From NCBI GenBank assembly GCA_902462665.1, contig CABQCM010000011.1:1-11663 (forward strand): 11,663 bases of DNA. Reading direction: 5' to 3'. Source of the DNA: an uncultured Oscillospiraceae bacterium. GTDB taxonomy: Bacteria; Bacillota; Clostridia; Oscillospirales; Acutalibacteraceae. Positions within the stretch are counted from its first letter, which is position 1. Each line of letters begins with the position of its first letter. Shown one piece after another: positions 1-6,224 of this stretch. A program made the translations under genes and the position numbers. A model generated the notes under the pieces. That model ran no database searches. It saw nothing but the letters and a program-made list of their open reading frames with translations, and was not told the DNA's origin.

Positions 1-2
1 GC

Positions 3-9
3 AGGGAGG
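3..9 (+). promoter_or_regulatory. Ribosome binding site deciding the recO start
   Basis: AGGGAGG is a near-perfect anti-16S match. It touches the ATG at 10 (no spacer) but is 6 nt from the ATG at 16, which favours 16 as the real start. Confidence 0.7.
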
Positions 10-15
10 ATGGCC

Positions 16-762
16 ATGCGGATTATTACCAAGGGCTTGATCGTGAGAGAACAGCATACCGGTGAGAATGACCGGATTATCACCGTGCTGACCCGGGACA
101 AGGGCGTTGTGCGCGCTTTTGCCACCGGGGCCAGGCGGATTCAACATAAAAACAGCGTCGGCACCCAGCTGCTGTGTTATTCCGACTTGACCCTCTTTCG
201 TGGAAAAGACAGCTACCGTGTGGATGAGGCTGTGCCCATCGAGGTGTTTTTTGCGCTGCGCGGCGATATTGTCAGGCTGTCGCTGGCGCAATATTTTTGT
301 GAGCTTGCCCGATTTCTATGCCCGGAGGAAGCTGAGGCGCAGCAGCCCTTGCGGCTGCTATTGTGCGCGCTCAAATTTTTATGCGATGACGCGTATCCCA
401 TGGAGCAAATTAAAGCGGTGGTCGAGCTTCGGCTTATGGCCGAAAGCGGCTATCTGCCGGATTTGGTGGGCTGTGCTGTCTGCGGCGGATTTGAGGGAGA
501 GCTTATGTTTCTCGATCGCGTGGGTGGGCGAATCTATTGTCCCCGTCATCGGGCACAGGCTCCGGACGCCGACTATCTTCTGTCTCTTCCGGCAGGTGTG
601 CTTGCCGCCATGCGCCACATTGTGTACAGTGATTTTTCCCGGGTATTCCGCTTTACTTTACCAGAGGAGTCGATGCGAACGTTGAGCGAGGTGACCGAGC
701 GGTATCTTTGTGCGCAGGCAGACCGCACGTTTGGTACGTTGTCCTTCTATCGTTCTCTGTGA
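16..762 (+). CDS. recO: DNA repair protein RecO
   Basis: RecO is a mediator of the RecFOR pathway: it anneals single strands and helps load RecA onto SSB-coated DNA in the cytoplasm. The 248-residue product has the family's usual length. Residues about 1–80 form the OB-fold, opening MRIITKGLIVRE with the conserved T-x-x-x-G-x-x-x-x-A-x-G pattern around residues 26–39. The rest is helical and carries a zinc-type cluster, C153-x2-C156 and C175-x2-H178. Two in-frame ATGs exist, at 10 and 16. The Shine-Dalgarno AGGGAGG at 3–9 abuts the first but sits 6 nt before the second, so 16 is chosen. The gene is probably co-transcribed with upstream genes outside the window and with mutS2, 140 bp downstream. 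Identification is confident. Confidence 0.95.
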   Translation: MRIITKGLIVREQHTGENDRIITVLTRDKGVVRAFATGARRIQHKNSVGTQLLCYSDLTLFRGKDSYRVDEAVPIEVFFALRGDIVRLSLAQYFCELARFLCPEEAEAQQPLRLLLCALKFLCDDAYPMEQIKAVVELRLMAESGYLPDLVGCAVCGGFEGELMFLDRVGGRIYCPRHRAQAPDADYLLSLPAGVLAAMRHIVYSDFSRVFRFTLPEESMRTLSEVTERYLCAQADRTFGTLSFYRSL

Positions 763-800
763 TTTTTTCAGAGAGCTTCGCAGCATCGGTTGAAAAGGAA

Positions 801-819
801 TGTGCCGTTTGCCGGCACA
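801..819 (+). other. Small hairpin in the recO–mutS2 gap
   Basis: TGTGCCG (801–807) and CGGCACA (813–819) form a perfect 7-bp stem with a 5-nt loop. No T-run follows, so it is not a classic terminator. It could stabilise or attenuate the recO–mutS2 transcript. The 140-bp gap otherwise shows no promoter I can support. Confidence 0.35.
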
Positions 820-902
820 CAAATGGGAAGAAGCGGCATAGAGCCCGCTGCCGATACCAGTCCGATGTTTTCGGAACACGAGAAAGAGCAGGTATGTTAT
901 CT

Positions 903-3296
903 ATGAATCAAGAGAATATTGCATTTCGGCATGAGCGCACTCTGGAATTGCCGAAAATTTTAGAGCGTTTGAGCGGTTTGTGCAGCTGTGCCGACGCGGC
1001 CGAAGCGGCTTTGACGCTGCGCCCGGAGCATACGCTGCGCGGCGCGCAGCGGCTCATGGACGAGACGGTGGACGCTCATATGCTCATGGCGCGTTTTGGC
1101 GCTCCCTCGTTTGGAGGAATGCGCAATTGCCGGGGAAGCATTCACCGTGCGCAGGCGGGCAGCACGCTGAGCATGCGGGAGCTGTTGGACATTGCTGAGG
1201 TGCTTCGGATTATTCGCTCGCTGACCGAATGGCGCGCGCGCTGCGCCGGTATGGAAACGGCGCTTGACGAGCGGTTTGAATGCTTATCTCCCAACAAATA
1301 CCTGGAGGAGCGCATTACGACCGCCATCGTCAGCGAGGAGGAAATGAGCGATCACGCCTCTGTGGCCCTTGCCGATATCCGGCGCAAAAAACGTTCGGCT
1401 TCCGGCCGGGTGCGCGAGCAGCTCGATAAAATGATTCGCTCCAGTGCTTATCAGAAATATTTGCAGGAGTCCATTGTCACCATCCGCGCCGGGCGGTTTG
1501 TGGTGCCGGTGCGCGCCGAATGTCGGGGCGAGGTGCCCGGCTTGGTACACGACACCTCCGCGTCGGGCAGCACCCTGTTTGTCGAGCCGATGGGCGTGGT
1601 GGAGGCCAACAATGAAATTCGCATGCTCGAATCCAAGGAACAGGCGGAAATCGAGCGCATCTTGACCGAGCTGTCGGTGGAAACCGGCGGCTTTGCCGAC
1701 GGGATTTTGCAGAGTTACAGCCTGTGTGTGGAGTTAAATGTAATCTTTGCCAAAGCCAAGCTTGCCTACGAGATGAAAGCGTCCGCTCCCATGCTCAACG
1801 AGGCGGGGCGGGTGGTGCTGCGCCGGGCGCGGCATCCGCTGCTCGACCCTGCAAAGGCAGTGGCCAACGACATTCTACTGGGCGTGGATTTTGACACCCT
1901 GGTGATCACCGGCCCGAATACCGGCGGCAAAACGGTGGCTCTCAAAACCCTCGGGCTGTTGACGGTCATGGCCATGTGCGGCCTGATGATTCCAGCGGGA
2001 GATCGAAGCGAGGTGGCTGTTTTCTCGCATGTTTTAGCCGACATTGGCGATGAGCAGAGCATCGAGCAGTCCCTGTCTACCTTTTCGGCGCATATGACCA
2101 ATCTCATTGGTATTTTTGAGGTGGCGGACGACCGCAGCCTGGTGTTGCTGGACGAGCTGGGCGCGGGCACCGACCCGGTGGAGGGAGCGGCTCTGGCGGC
2201 CGCCGTGCTCGAAAGCCTGCGCAGTCGGGGAGCTAGGTTGGCGGCTACCACCCATTACGCCGAGCTCAAGGCCTACGCACTCGAAACACCCGGTGTGGAA
2301 AACGGTTCGTGTGAATTCGACGTGTCCACACTGCGCCCCACCTACCGTCTGCTCATTGGGATGCCCGGGCGCAGCAACGCCTTTGCCATTCTCGAGAGGT
2401 TGGGAATGGAAGCATCGGTGATACAGCGGGCAAAAGAGCTGGTTTCCAGCGACAACGCCCGGTTTGAGCAGGTGGTTGATCAATTACAGCTCGCCCGCCA
2501 GGAATTGGAGGAGCAGCGCGAGAAAGCAGCCGTGCTGCGTGCTCAGGCTGAGCAGGCCATTGGGCAAGCTGAAAAACGGCTCCGGCAGGTGGAGGCTGAG
2601 CGGGAAAAGGAACTGCAAAAGGCCCGTGAGCAGGCCAAACATTTGGTGGAGCGGGCCAGAGAGCAATCTGACCGGATGCTGGGCGAAATGGAAGAAACCA
2701 AAAAGTCTTTGACCGGTCAAAATGCGGCCGAAATGCTTCGCCGCGCACGGGCGCAGGCCAAGGCGGGCATGAAGTCGTTGGAGGATACGGCCGACCCGGT
2801 CAGCGAGCGCATGGACGCGGGATATACTCTGCCTCGTCCTTTGCGCGTGGGCGACCGGGTGCTGCTGAGCGATATTGATAAAAAGGGGACGGTGCTTTCG
2901 GTTCCCGATCAAAACGGCAACGTTATGGTGCAGGCTGGAATCATTAAAACCCGGGTTAAGGTGGAAACGCTTCGCCTGCTGGAGCAGGAAAAGGAGAGCC
3001 GCCCTGCGGCGCCGGCCGTCCGGCGAGGGGTGGAATCGCGGGCCGTGCGTAAAACTGCTACCGAGTTAGATCTTCGGGGCAAGGCGGCCGACGAGGCGTT
3101 GATGGAGCTTGACAGCTTTCTCGACCAGGCCATTATGGGCGGGATGGAGACGGTCACCATCATTCACGGCAAAGGGACCGGCGTGCTGCGCAGCGCTGTG
3201 CGCCAGCATTGCCGTCGCCATCCGAGTGTGCGTACCTTCCGCCCCGGTGTTTACGGGGAAGGGGAGGACGGCGTAACCGTGGCCGAACTAAAATAA
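903..3296 (+). CDS. mutS2: Endonuclease/ribosome-rescue ATPase MutS2
   Basis: MutS2 is a MutS-family ATPase lacking the mismatch-recognition domain. It is reported to act on branched DNA in some bacteria and as a collided-ribosome splitting factor in Bacillus. The 797-residue product is close to the usual ~785. Order of parts: N-terminal core/lever helices; ABC-type ATPase with Walker A GPNTGGKT (about 337–344), Walker B LVLLDE (D417/E418) and the GAGTDP and TTHY motifs; a long charged coiled coil (about 510–625); a KOW-like barrel (about 640–696); a C-terminal Smr domain (about 720–797) with LDLRG (722–726) and HGKG (755–758). All key motifs are intact. ATG 894 is an alternative start three codons upstream; 903 is preferred because GCAGG lies 10 nt before it. 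The frame is open back to 708, but that part overlaps recO and lacks family similarity. Confidence 0.95.
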   Translation: MNQENIAFRHERTLELPKILERLSGLCSCADAAEAALTLRPEHTLRGAQRLMDETVDAHMLMARFGAPSFGGMRNCRGSIHRAQAGSTLSMRELLDIAEVLRIIRSLTEWRARCAGMETALDERFECLSPNKYLEERITTAIVSEEEMSDHASVALADIRRKKRSASGRVREQLDKMIRSSAYQKYLQESIVTIRAGRFVVPVRAECRGEVPGLVHDTSASGSTLFVEPMGVVEANNEIRMLESKEQAEIERILTELSVETGGFADGILQSYSLCVELNVIFAKAKLAYEMKASAPMLNEAGRVVLRRARHPLLDPAKAVANDILLGVDFDTLVITGPNTGGKTVALKTLGLLTVMAMCGLMIPAGDRSEVAVFSHVLADIGDEQSIEQSLSTFSAHMTNLIGIFEVADDRSLVLLDELGAGTDPVEGAALAAAVLESLRSRGARLAATTHYAELKAYALETPGVENGSCEFDVSTLRPTYRLLIGMPGRSNAFAILERLGMEASVIQRAKELVSSDNARFEQVVDQLQLARQELEEQREKAAVLRAQAEQAIGQAEKRLRQVEAEREKELQKAREQAKHLVERAREQSDRMLGEMEETKKSLTGQNAAEMLRRARAQAKAGMKSLEDTADPVSERMDAGYTLPRPLRVGDRVLLSDIDKKGTVLSVPDQNGNVMVQAGIIKTRVKVETLRLLEQEKESRPAAPAVRRGVESRAVRKTATELDLRGKAADEALMELDSFLDQAIMGGMETVTIIHGKGTGVLRSAVRQHCRRHPSVRTFRPGVYGEGEDGVTVAELK

Positions 3297-3396
3297 GGCG
3301 CCACAGTAAAATTCGTTTTAGAAGGCCAGGAGCAATCGGTTGCCCCTGTTTTTCACTGCGCTTTTAGCGCAAATCTATGTTGGATGGGGATCGTCC

Positions 3397-3777
3397 ATGA
3401 GCCAGTGTTTGCAGCGTCAACGCATTGTAAAATATTTGCAGGAGCAATACGAAACTCAGCCGGAAACTCTTTGGCCCCGGTATCCGAACCATTCGGTGTT
3501 CCGGCATCCTGCCAGTAGAAAATGGTACGCCATTGCAATGAATATCCCCCAAAACAAATTGGGAATGGAGGGCGAACGGTCCGTTGACATTTTAAACGTG
3601 AAATGCAGCCCGATGATGCTTGGGTCACTACTCTGTGAAAAGGGCTTTTTCCCGGCCTATCACATGAACAAAAAATCATGGATTTCCATTTTGCTGGATG
3701 AATCGGTTGCAGATGAAACAATATTTTTCTTATTGGAGATGAGCTATGATTCCACCGCTCTCAAACGAAAAACATAG
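3397..3777 (+). CDS. MmcQ/YjbR family protein
   Basis: This small cytoplasmic protein (126 aa) belongs to the MmcQ/YjbR family, which has a CyaY-like alpha/beta fold. It is often annotated as DNA-binding, but its function is essentially unknown. Recognisable family blocks are WPRYP (26–30), VFRHPASRKWYAIAM (34–48), NKLG (53–56), VDILNVKC (63–70), FPAYHMNKKSWISILLD (85–101) and the terminal MSYDST. The start at 3397 has GGGGA 6 nt upstream and gives the usual family length. A TTG at 3340 with AGGAG 7 nt before it would add 19 hydrophobic residues foreign to the family and is the alternative. It starts about 100 bp after mutS2 with no terminator between, so read-through is likely. A strong hairpin follows. 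Confidence 0.85.
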   Translation: MSQCLQRQRIVKYLQEQYETQPETLWPRYPNHSVFRHPASRKWYAIAMNIPQNKLGMEGERSVDILNVKCSPMMLGSLLCEKGFFPAYHMNKKSWISILLDESVADETIFFLLEMSYDSTALKRKT

Positions 3778-3789
3778 TCTAGAATTGAC

Positions 3790-3820
3790 AAGGAGGCTGC
3801 CCAAGCCGGGCGGCCTCCTT
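3790..3820. terminator. Bidirectional Rho-independent terminator
   Basis: AAGGAGGC (3790–3797) pairs with GCCTCCTT (3813–3820). A T·G wobble and GCCC/GGGC extend the stem to 13 bp around a 5-nt loop. It lies between the convergent ends of the YjbR gene (3777) and the membrane-protein gene (3837). Tails on both strands are only moderately T-rich. Confidence 0.8.
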
Positions 3821-3836
3821 ATTTGATACTGCATAT

Positions 3837-4622
3837 CTATCCCTGCCCGGTCAAGGCAGTAATCATCCATAACAGCGCAAAAATAACCGGCTGATGGGCA
3901 ATATACACAATCAACGCGTGCCGCCCGAGAAAGGCTAAGGGGCGCACATGGAGAGAATAGAAAAAGCGCGGGCAATGTTGTTTTTCGGCGGCAACGCCCA
4001 AAAAGCTACCGCCTAAGAACAAAAATATCCAGGGCAGCAGGGGAAAATAATCGGCCGAATAAAAATGGGGAGAATACATGCCCAATGCTGCAAACCAGTC
4101 GGTTTGATAAAAAAACGCGGGCATGTTCCACGAAAACAGGCCTGGCAGACCGATTGAACCCTCCGAAATGGGATAGAATAAAAGAAAGAGCACGGCACAG
4201 ACAACTCCGCCGATGACGGGAGGAATTTGGTCAAGCAAAGGCTTGAGCAGCGCAAACGACAGCATGCAAAGGCTTAGCAGATGCAGGATGCCAAACCAGA
4301 TGACCGTGCCAGGCATTCCCAACTGTTCCAGCAATAATGTCGCGCCGGTGAGAGCGGCGGCGATGCCGAAAAGGATACCACCGCGTTTGGCGTTGGAGCG
4401 AGAGAGACGGCAAGAAAAGCCAGACAGAAGAATAAAAAGCCCGGCAAAATAAATCTCCGCTGGCATAAAGAAATCGAGCAACAGAGAACCAGCCGCCATA
4501 CCAAAGCTTTCCGACATGGTATAAAAAGCGTGGAAAAAAACCATGCAGAGCACGGCGAACCCCCGCACCTCGTCGAGCAGGTGCAGGCGGGGAGATTTGG
4601 GCGGCAGAGTAGTCTGGGGCAT
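3837..4622 (-). CDS. HGSNAT/DUF1624-type integral membrane protein
   Basis: This 261-residue multi-spanning membrane protein resembles the heparan-alpha-glucosaminide N-acetyltransferase catalytic family (formerly DUF1624). Members are thought to acylate sugars across the membrane, but the substrate in bacteria is unknown. Diagnostic features are an N-terminal RLHLLDEVRGFAVLCMVFFH block with the conserved H31, FILLSGFS (63–70), a basic RGG turn (80–82), PLLPWIFLFLGG (194–205) and LGRHALIVYIAHQP (232–245). About six to seven hydrophobic segments can be read. The start is supported by AGGAG 8 nt upstream (4631–4635). It shares strand with the GNAT gene upstream but is 243 bp from it, so co-transcription is uncertain. 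The family is clear; the substrate is not. Confidence 0.85.
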   Translation of the reverse strand: MPQTTLPPKSPRLHLLDEVRGFAVLCMVFFHAFYTMSESFGMAAGSLLLDFFMPAEIYFAGLFILLSGFSCRLSRSNAKRGGILFGIAAALTGATLLLEQLGMPGTVIWFGILHLLSLCMLSFALLKPLLDQIPPVIGGVVCAVLFLLFYPISEGSIGLPGLFSWNMPAFFYQTDWFAALGMYSPHFYSADYFPLLPWIFLFLGGSFLGVAAEKQHCPRFFYSLHVRPLAFLGRHALIVYIAHQPVIFALLWMITALTGQG

Positions 4623-4865
4623 GAAATCAGCTCCTGTTTATAAAATCATCGTTGGCTTGCGTTCGAGCATACGCAGGGCGGCTGTCTGAAAACCACGGCC
4701 TGTGTCGAACCGGAGATAAGAGACAACCGCACCAAACACCGCTCGCTCCGGATTCCCACTGGTGGCCGCTGTAGTTCACAGAAGCTTTCGCGGGCAAAAA
4801 CCATCTTAAAGAAAGGAATAGCGATAAAAAGTCAAGGAGGAAAATAGACCAAAATCACGATAATT
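4623..4865. other. Gene-poor 243-bp intergenic segment
   Basis: It lies between the GNAT stop and the membrane-protein start. On the minus strand, 4775–4638 stays open for 45 codons but begins directly after TGA and has no ATG with a binding site, so it is not called as a gene. A possible minus-strand -35 TTGACT (4835–4830) has only a poor -10 about 19 nt on (TTTAAG, 4810–4805). CCGGAG and CTCCGG form a loose 6-bp inverted repeat in the middle. A plus-strand AAGGAGG near 4834–4840 has no start codon after it. It could be a dispersed intergenic repeat or a gene remnant. Confidence 0.3.
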
Positions 4866-5279
4866 TCAAGGTGCACAAATAGCGAATGACTCCGGGATAT
4901 TTTTACCTAACGAAACGATATCGAATCCATAGCTACGGTAAAAGCCAACGGCATCATCGTCGGTCTCTGCGCTAACCATATCGCATTTAAGACTGTTGGC
5001 AGCAAAAGAAATGAGTTTTGATCCGACGCCCTGGCCCCGAAAGGCTGGGTCTACAGCAATACTCACAATTTCAAATGTAGACGCTGTGAGGCGCTTAAGA
5101 ACGACCACGCCAATAATGCAACTGTTGTCAACACAAGAAAAGGCGTAAATATTTGGATCGGATTCATAGATATCCGCAAGCCCCTTTAACTGCTCCTCTG
5201 TAGGCATGTATTGACTATGGGACAGTACGTCCAGAACATGCCGGTCATGCAAATTGTCCTTAATGTCAATTATTCTCAT
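4866..5279 (-). CDS. GNAT family N-acetyltransferase
   Basis: A 137-residue single-domain GNAT enzyme expected to transfer acetyl from acetyl-CoA to an amine; the acceptor is unknown. Motif A is clear: the strand EIVSIAVDP (70–78) followed by the CoA pyrophosphate loop RGQGVG (81–86). Motif B follows with AVGFYRSYGF (110–119), whose Y114 is at the usual general-acid position. Length is normal for a compact GNAT. The start has GAGG 7 nt upstream (5287–5290). It is divergent from the cysteine hydrolase across a 164-bp gap and upstream of, but not tightly linked to, the membrane protein. It looks more A+T-rich than recO–mutS2. Confidence 0.85.
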   Translation of the reverse strand: MRIIDIKDNLHDRHVLDVLSHSQYMPTEEQLKGLADIYESDPNIYAFSCVDNSCIIGVVVLKRLTASTFEIVSIAVDPAFRGQGVGSKLISFAANSLKCDMVSAETDDDAVGFYRSYGFDIVSLGKNIPESFAICAP

Positions 5280-5367
5280 ACAGCGGCCTCTTTCACTTTT
5301 TTAGGTGGCGTTGGCTCATATGATCTGTTGTCTCTGAGGATAACGAAAGTGATGTTCGTGGTTGCAC

Positions 5368-5406
5368 TTGGCAATATGGATTCCACACAACAAGTGTCCT
5401 TGCCAA
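5368..5406. repeat. Inverted repeat upstream of the hydrolase gene
   Basis: TTGGCAA (5368–5374) and TTGCCAA (5400–5406) are perfect inverted arms. Between them ACAC (5385–5388) and GTGT (5394–5397) can form an inner stem with loop AACAA. It sits in the divergent GNAT/hydrolase intergenic region, 37 nt before the hydrolase start, so it may be an operator or a leader hairpin. No clear promoter could be placed around it. Confidence 0.4.
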
Positions 5407-5428
5407 AAACACCGTAAATCTATGATAC

Positions 5429-5434
5429 GAGGAG
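5429..5434 (+). promoter_or_regulatory. Ribosome binding site for a TTG start
   Basis: GAGGAG lies 9 nt before TTG 5444. No ATG at a sensible spacing gives the family's N-terminal strand with its catalytic Asp, so this site fixes the TTG start. Confidence 0.6.
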
Positions 5435-5443
5435 TTTTGACCA

Positions 5444-5998
5444 TTGAGACAGATTTTGCTGGTCGTGGATTATCAACATGATTTTGTCGACGGCGCTCTC
5501 GGCTTTGCAGGAGCAGAGCTGTTGGATGAGCGCATAGCCGCTTTTATCCAACGGTTTCATGCACAAGGAGATGAGGTGATTTTCACTCTCGACACCCATC
5601 AAAAGGGCTACGAACGTTCCCGGGAGGGGCGCTTTTTACCCACAATGCACTGCATGCGCCAAAGTGACGGCTGGAAGCTCTATGGTAAAACGGCCGAAGC
5701 GATACGACCAAACGATTTGTGCTTTGAAAAAAATTCTTACGGCTCTCCCGAGCTGTTTGATTATCTTCGCCGCTCCCGAGCCGACCGCATTGTGGTTGTC
5801 GGGCTGGTGAGCAACATTTGCGTGCTGGCCAACGCCATATTGGCCATGACCGCCCAGCCCGAAACCGAAATTGTGGTGTATGCTGATATGGTGGCAAGCT
5901 CGGATCCCCTTCTTCATGAACAGACCTTGTCTGTCATGCGAGGGCTGAACATCACGGTCGCTCCATCCGGCGGCGAGCCGCTCCCATCTAGCATCTAA
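5444..5998 (+). CDS. Isochorismatase/nicotinamidase-like cysteine hydrolase
   Basis: This 184-residue cytoplasmic hydrolase belongs to the isochorismatase-like superfamily and is probably an amidase close to nicotinamidase. The triad is visible: D9 in VVDYQHDF, K96 in FEKNSYGS and the nucleophile C126 in VGLVSNICVLANA, which includes the cis-peptide region before it. D50-T-H52 matches the metal-binding D-x-H of nicotinamidases, and H69-C70 resembles their H-C motif, although the usual G-T after it is missing (QSDG here). That leaves the substrate open: nicotinamide is plausible, not proven. Translation starts at TTG with GAGGAG 9 nt upstream. The gene stands alone, divergent from a GNAT gene and convergent with the EndoQ–UvrD gene, with a MITE-like element in the convergent gap. 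Confidence 0.85.
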   Translation: MRQILLVVDYQHDFVDGALGFAGAELLDERIAAFIQRFHAQGDEVIFTLDTHQKGYERSREGRFLPTMHCMRQSDGWKLYGKTAEAIRPNDLCFEKNSYGSPELFDYLRRSRADRIVVVGLVSNICVLANAILAMTAQPETEIVVYADMVASSDPLLHEQTLSVMRGLNITVAPSGGEPLPSSI

Positions 5999-6044
5999 GT
6001 GGGATTTTTACTCGGACAACCGCAATGCCGGCCGAGCGATACAC

Positions 6045-6224
6045 TTAAGGCAACACCGCACAATTCACGGCAGACGCCTTGACGGCACACTTGCTTGCCT
6101 CTTTTCCGTCATACTTCGCAAAAACTCTTGTCAATAGGCAACGATTACCTGCGACTTTTTGTATCGTCTGACGAAACATCGAACGGCGCAATTGCACCGT
6201 CAGATTTATTCGGTATTGCCTTAA
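6045..6224. mobile_element. MITE-like non-autonomous element, 180 bp
   Basis: The ends are inverted copies: TTAAGGCAACACCG (6045–6058) against TTAAGGCAATACCG read from the other strand (6224–6211), 13 of 14 identical. Weaker similarity continues inward for about 10 nt. Each end carries TTAA, so the target duplication could be TTAA or only the central TA; the sequence cannot separate these. The element has no transposase and no credible gene. A 7-bp hairpin with an AATT loop (6183–6200, one wobble) lies near the right end. It sits between convergent genes, and its right terminus overlaps the TAA stop of the EndoQ–UvrD gene. It would need a transposase in trans. Confidence 0.65.

Noticed and set aside
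800..841. 13-codon ATG frame in the recO–mutS2 gap
   Set aside because: AAAGG lies too close to the ATG and the peptide is tiny; the segment is better read as a hairpin.
708..902. N-terminal extension of the mutS2 frame
   Set aside because: The frame is open but overlaps recO, has no binding site at its start, and the added 65 residues do not resemble MutS2. ATG 903 or 894 fits the family.
5211..5417. 68-codon plus-strand frame across the GNAT start
   Set aside because: Half is antisense to the GNAT N-terminus and the rest crosses the regulatory gap; no binding site or similarity.
5400..5426. TTGCCA–TATGAT as a promoter for the hydrolase gene
   Set aside because: Spacer is only 15 nt, and transcription would begin inside the ribosome binding site at 5429–5434.
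6011..6036. CTCGG/CCGAG hairpin after the hydrolase gene as a terminator
   Set aside because: Only five outer pairs with irregular inner pairing and no T-run after it.
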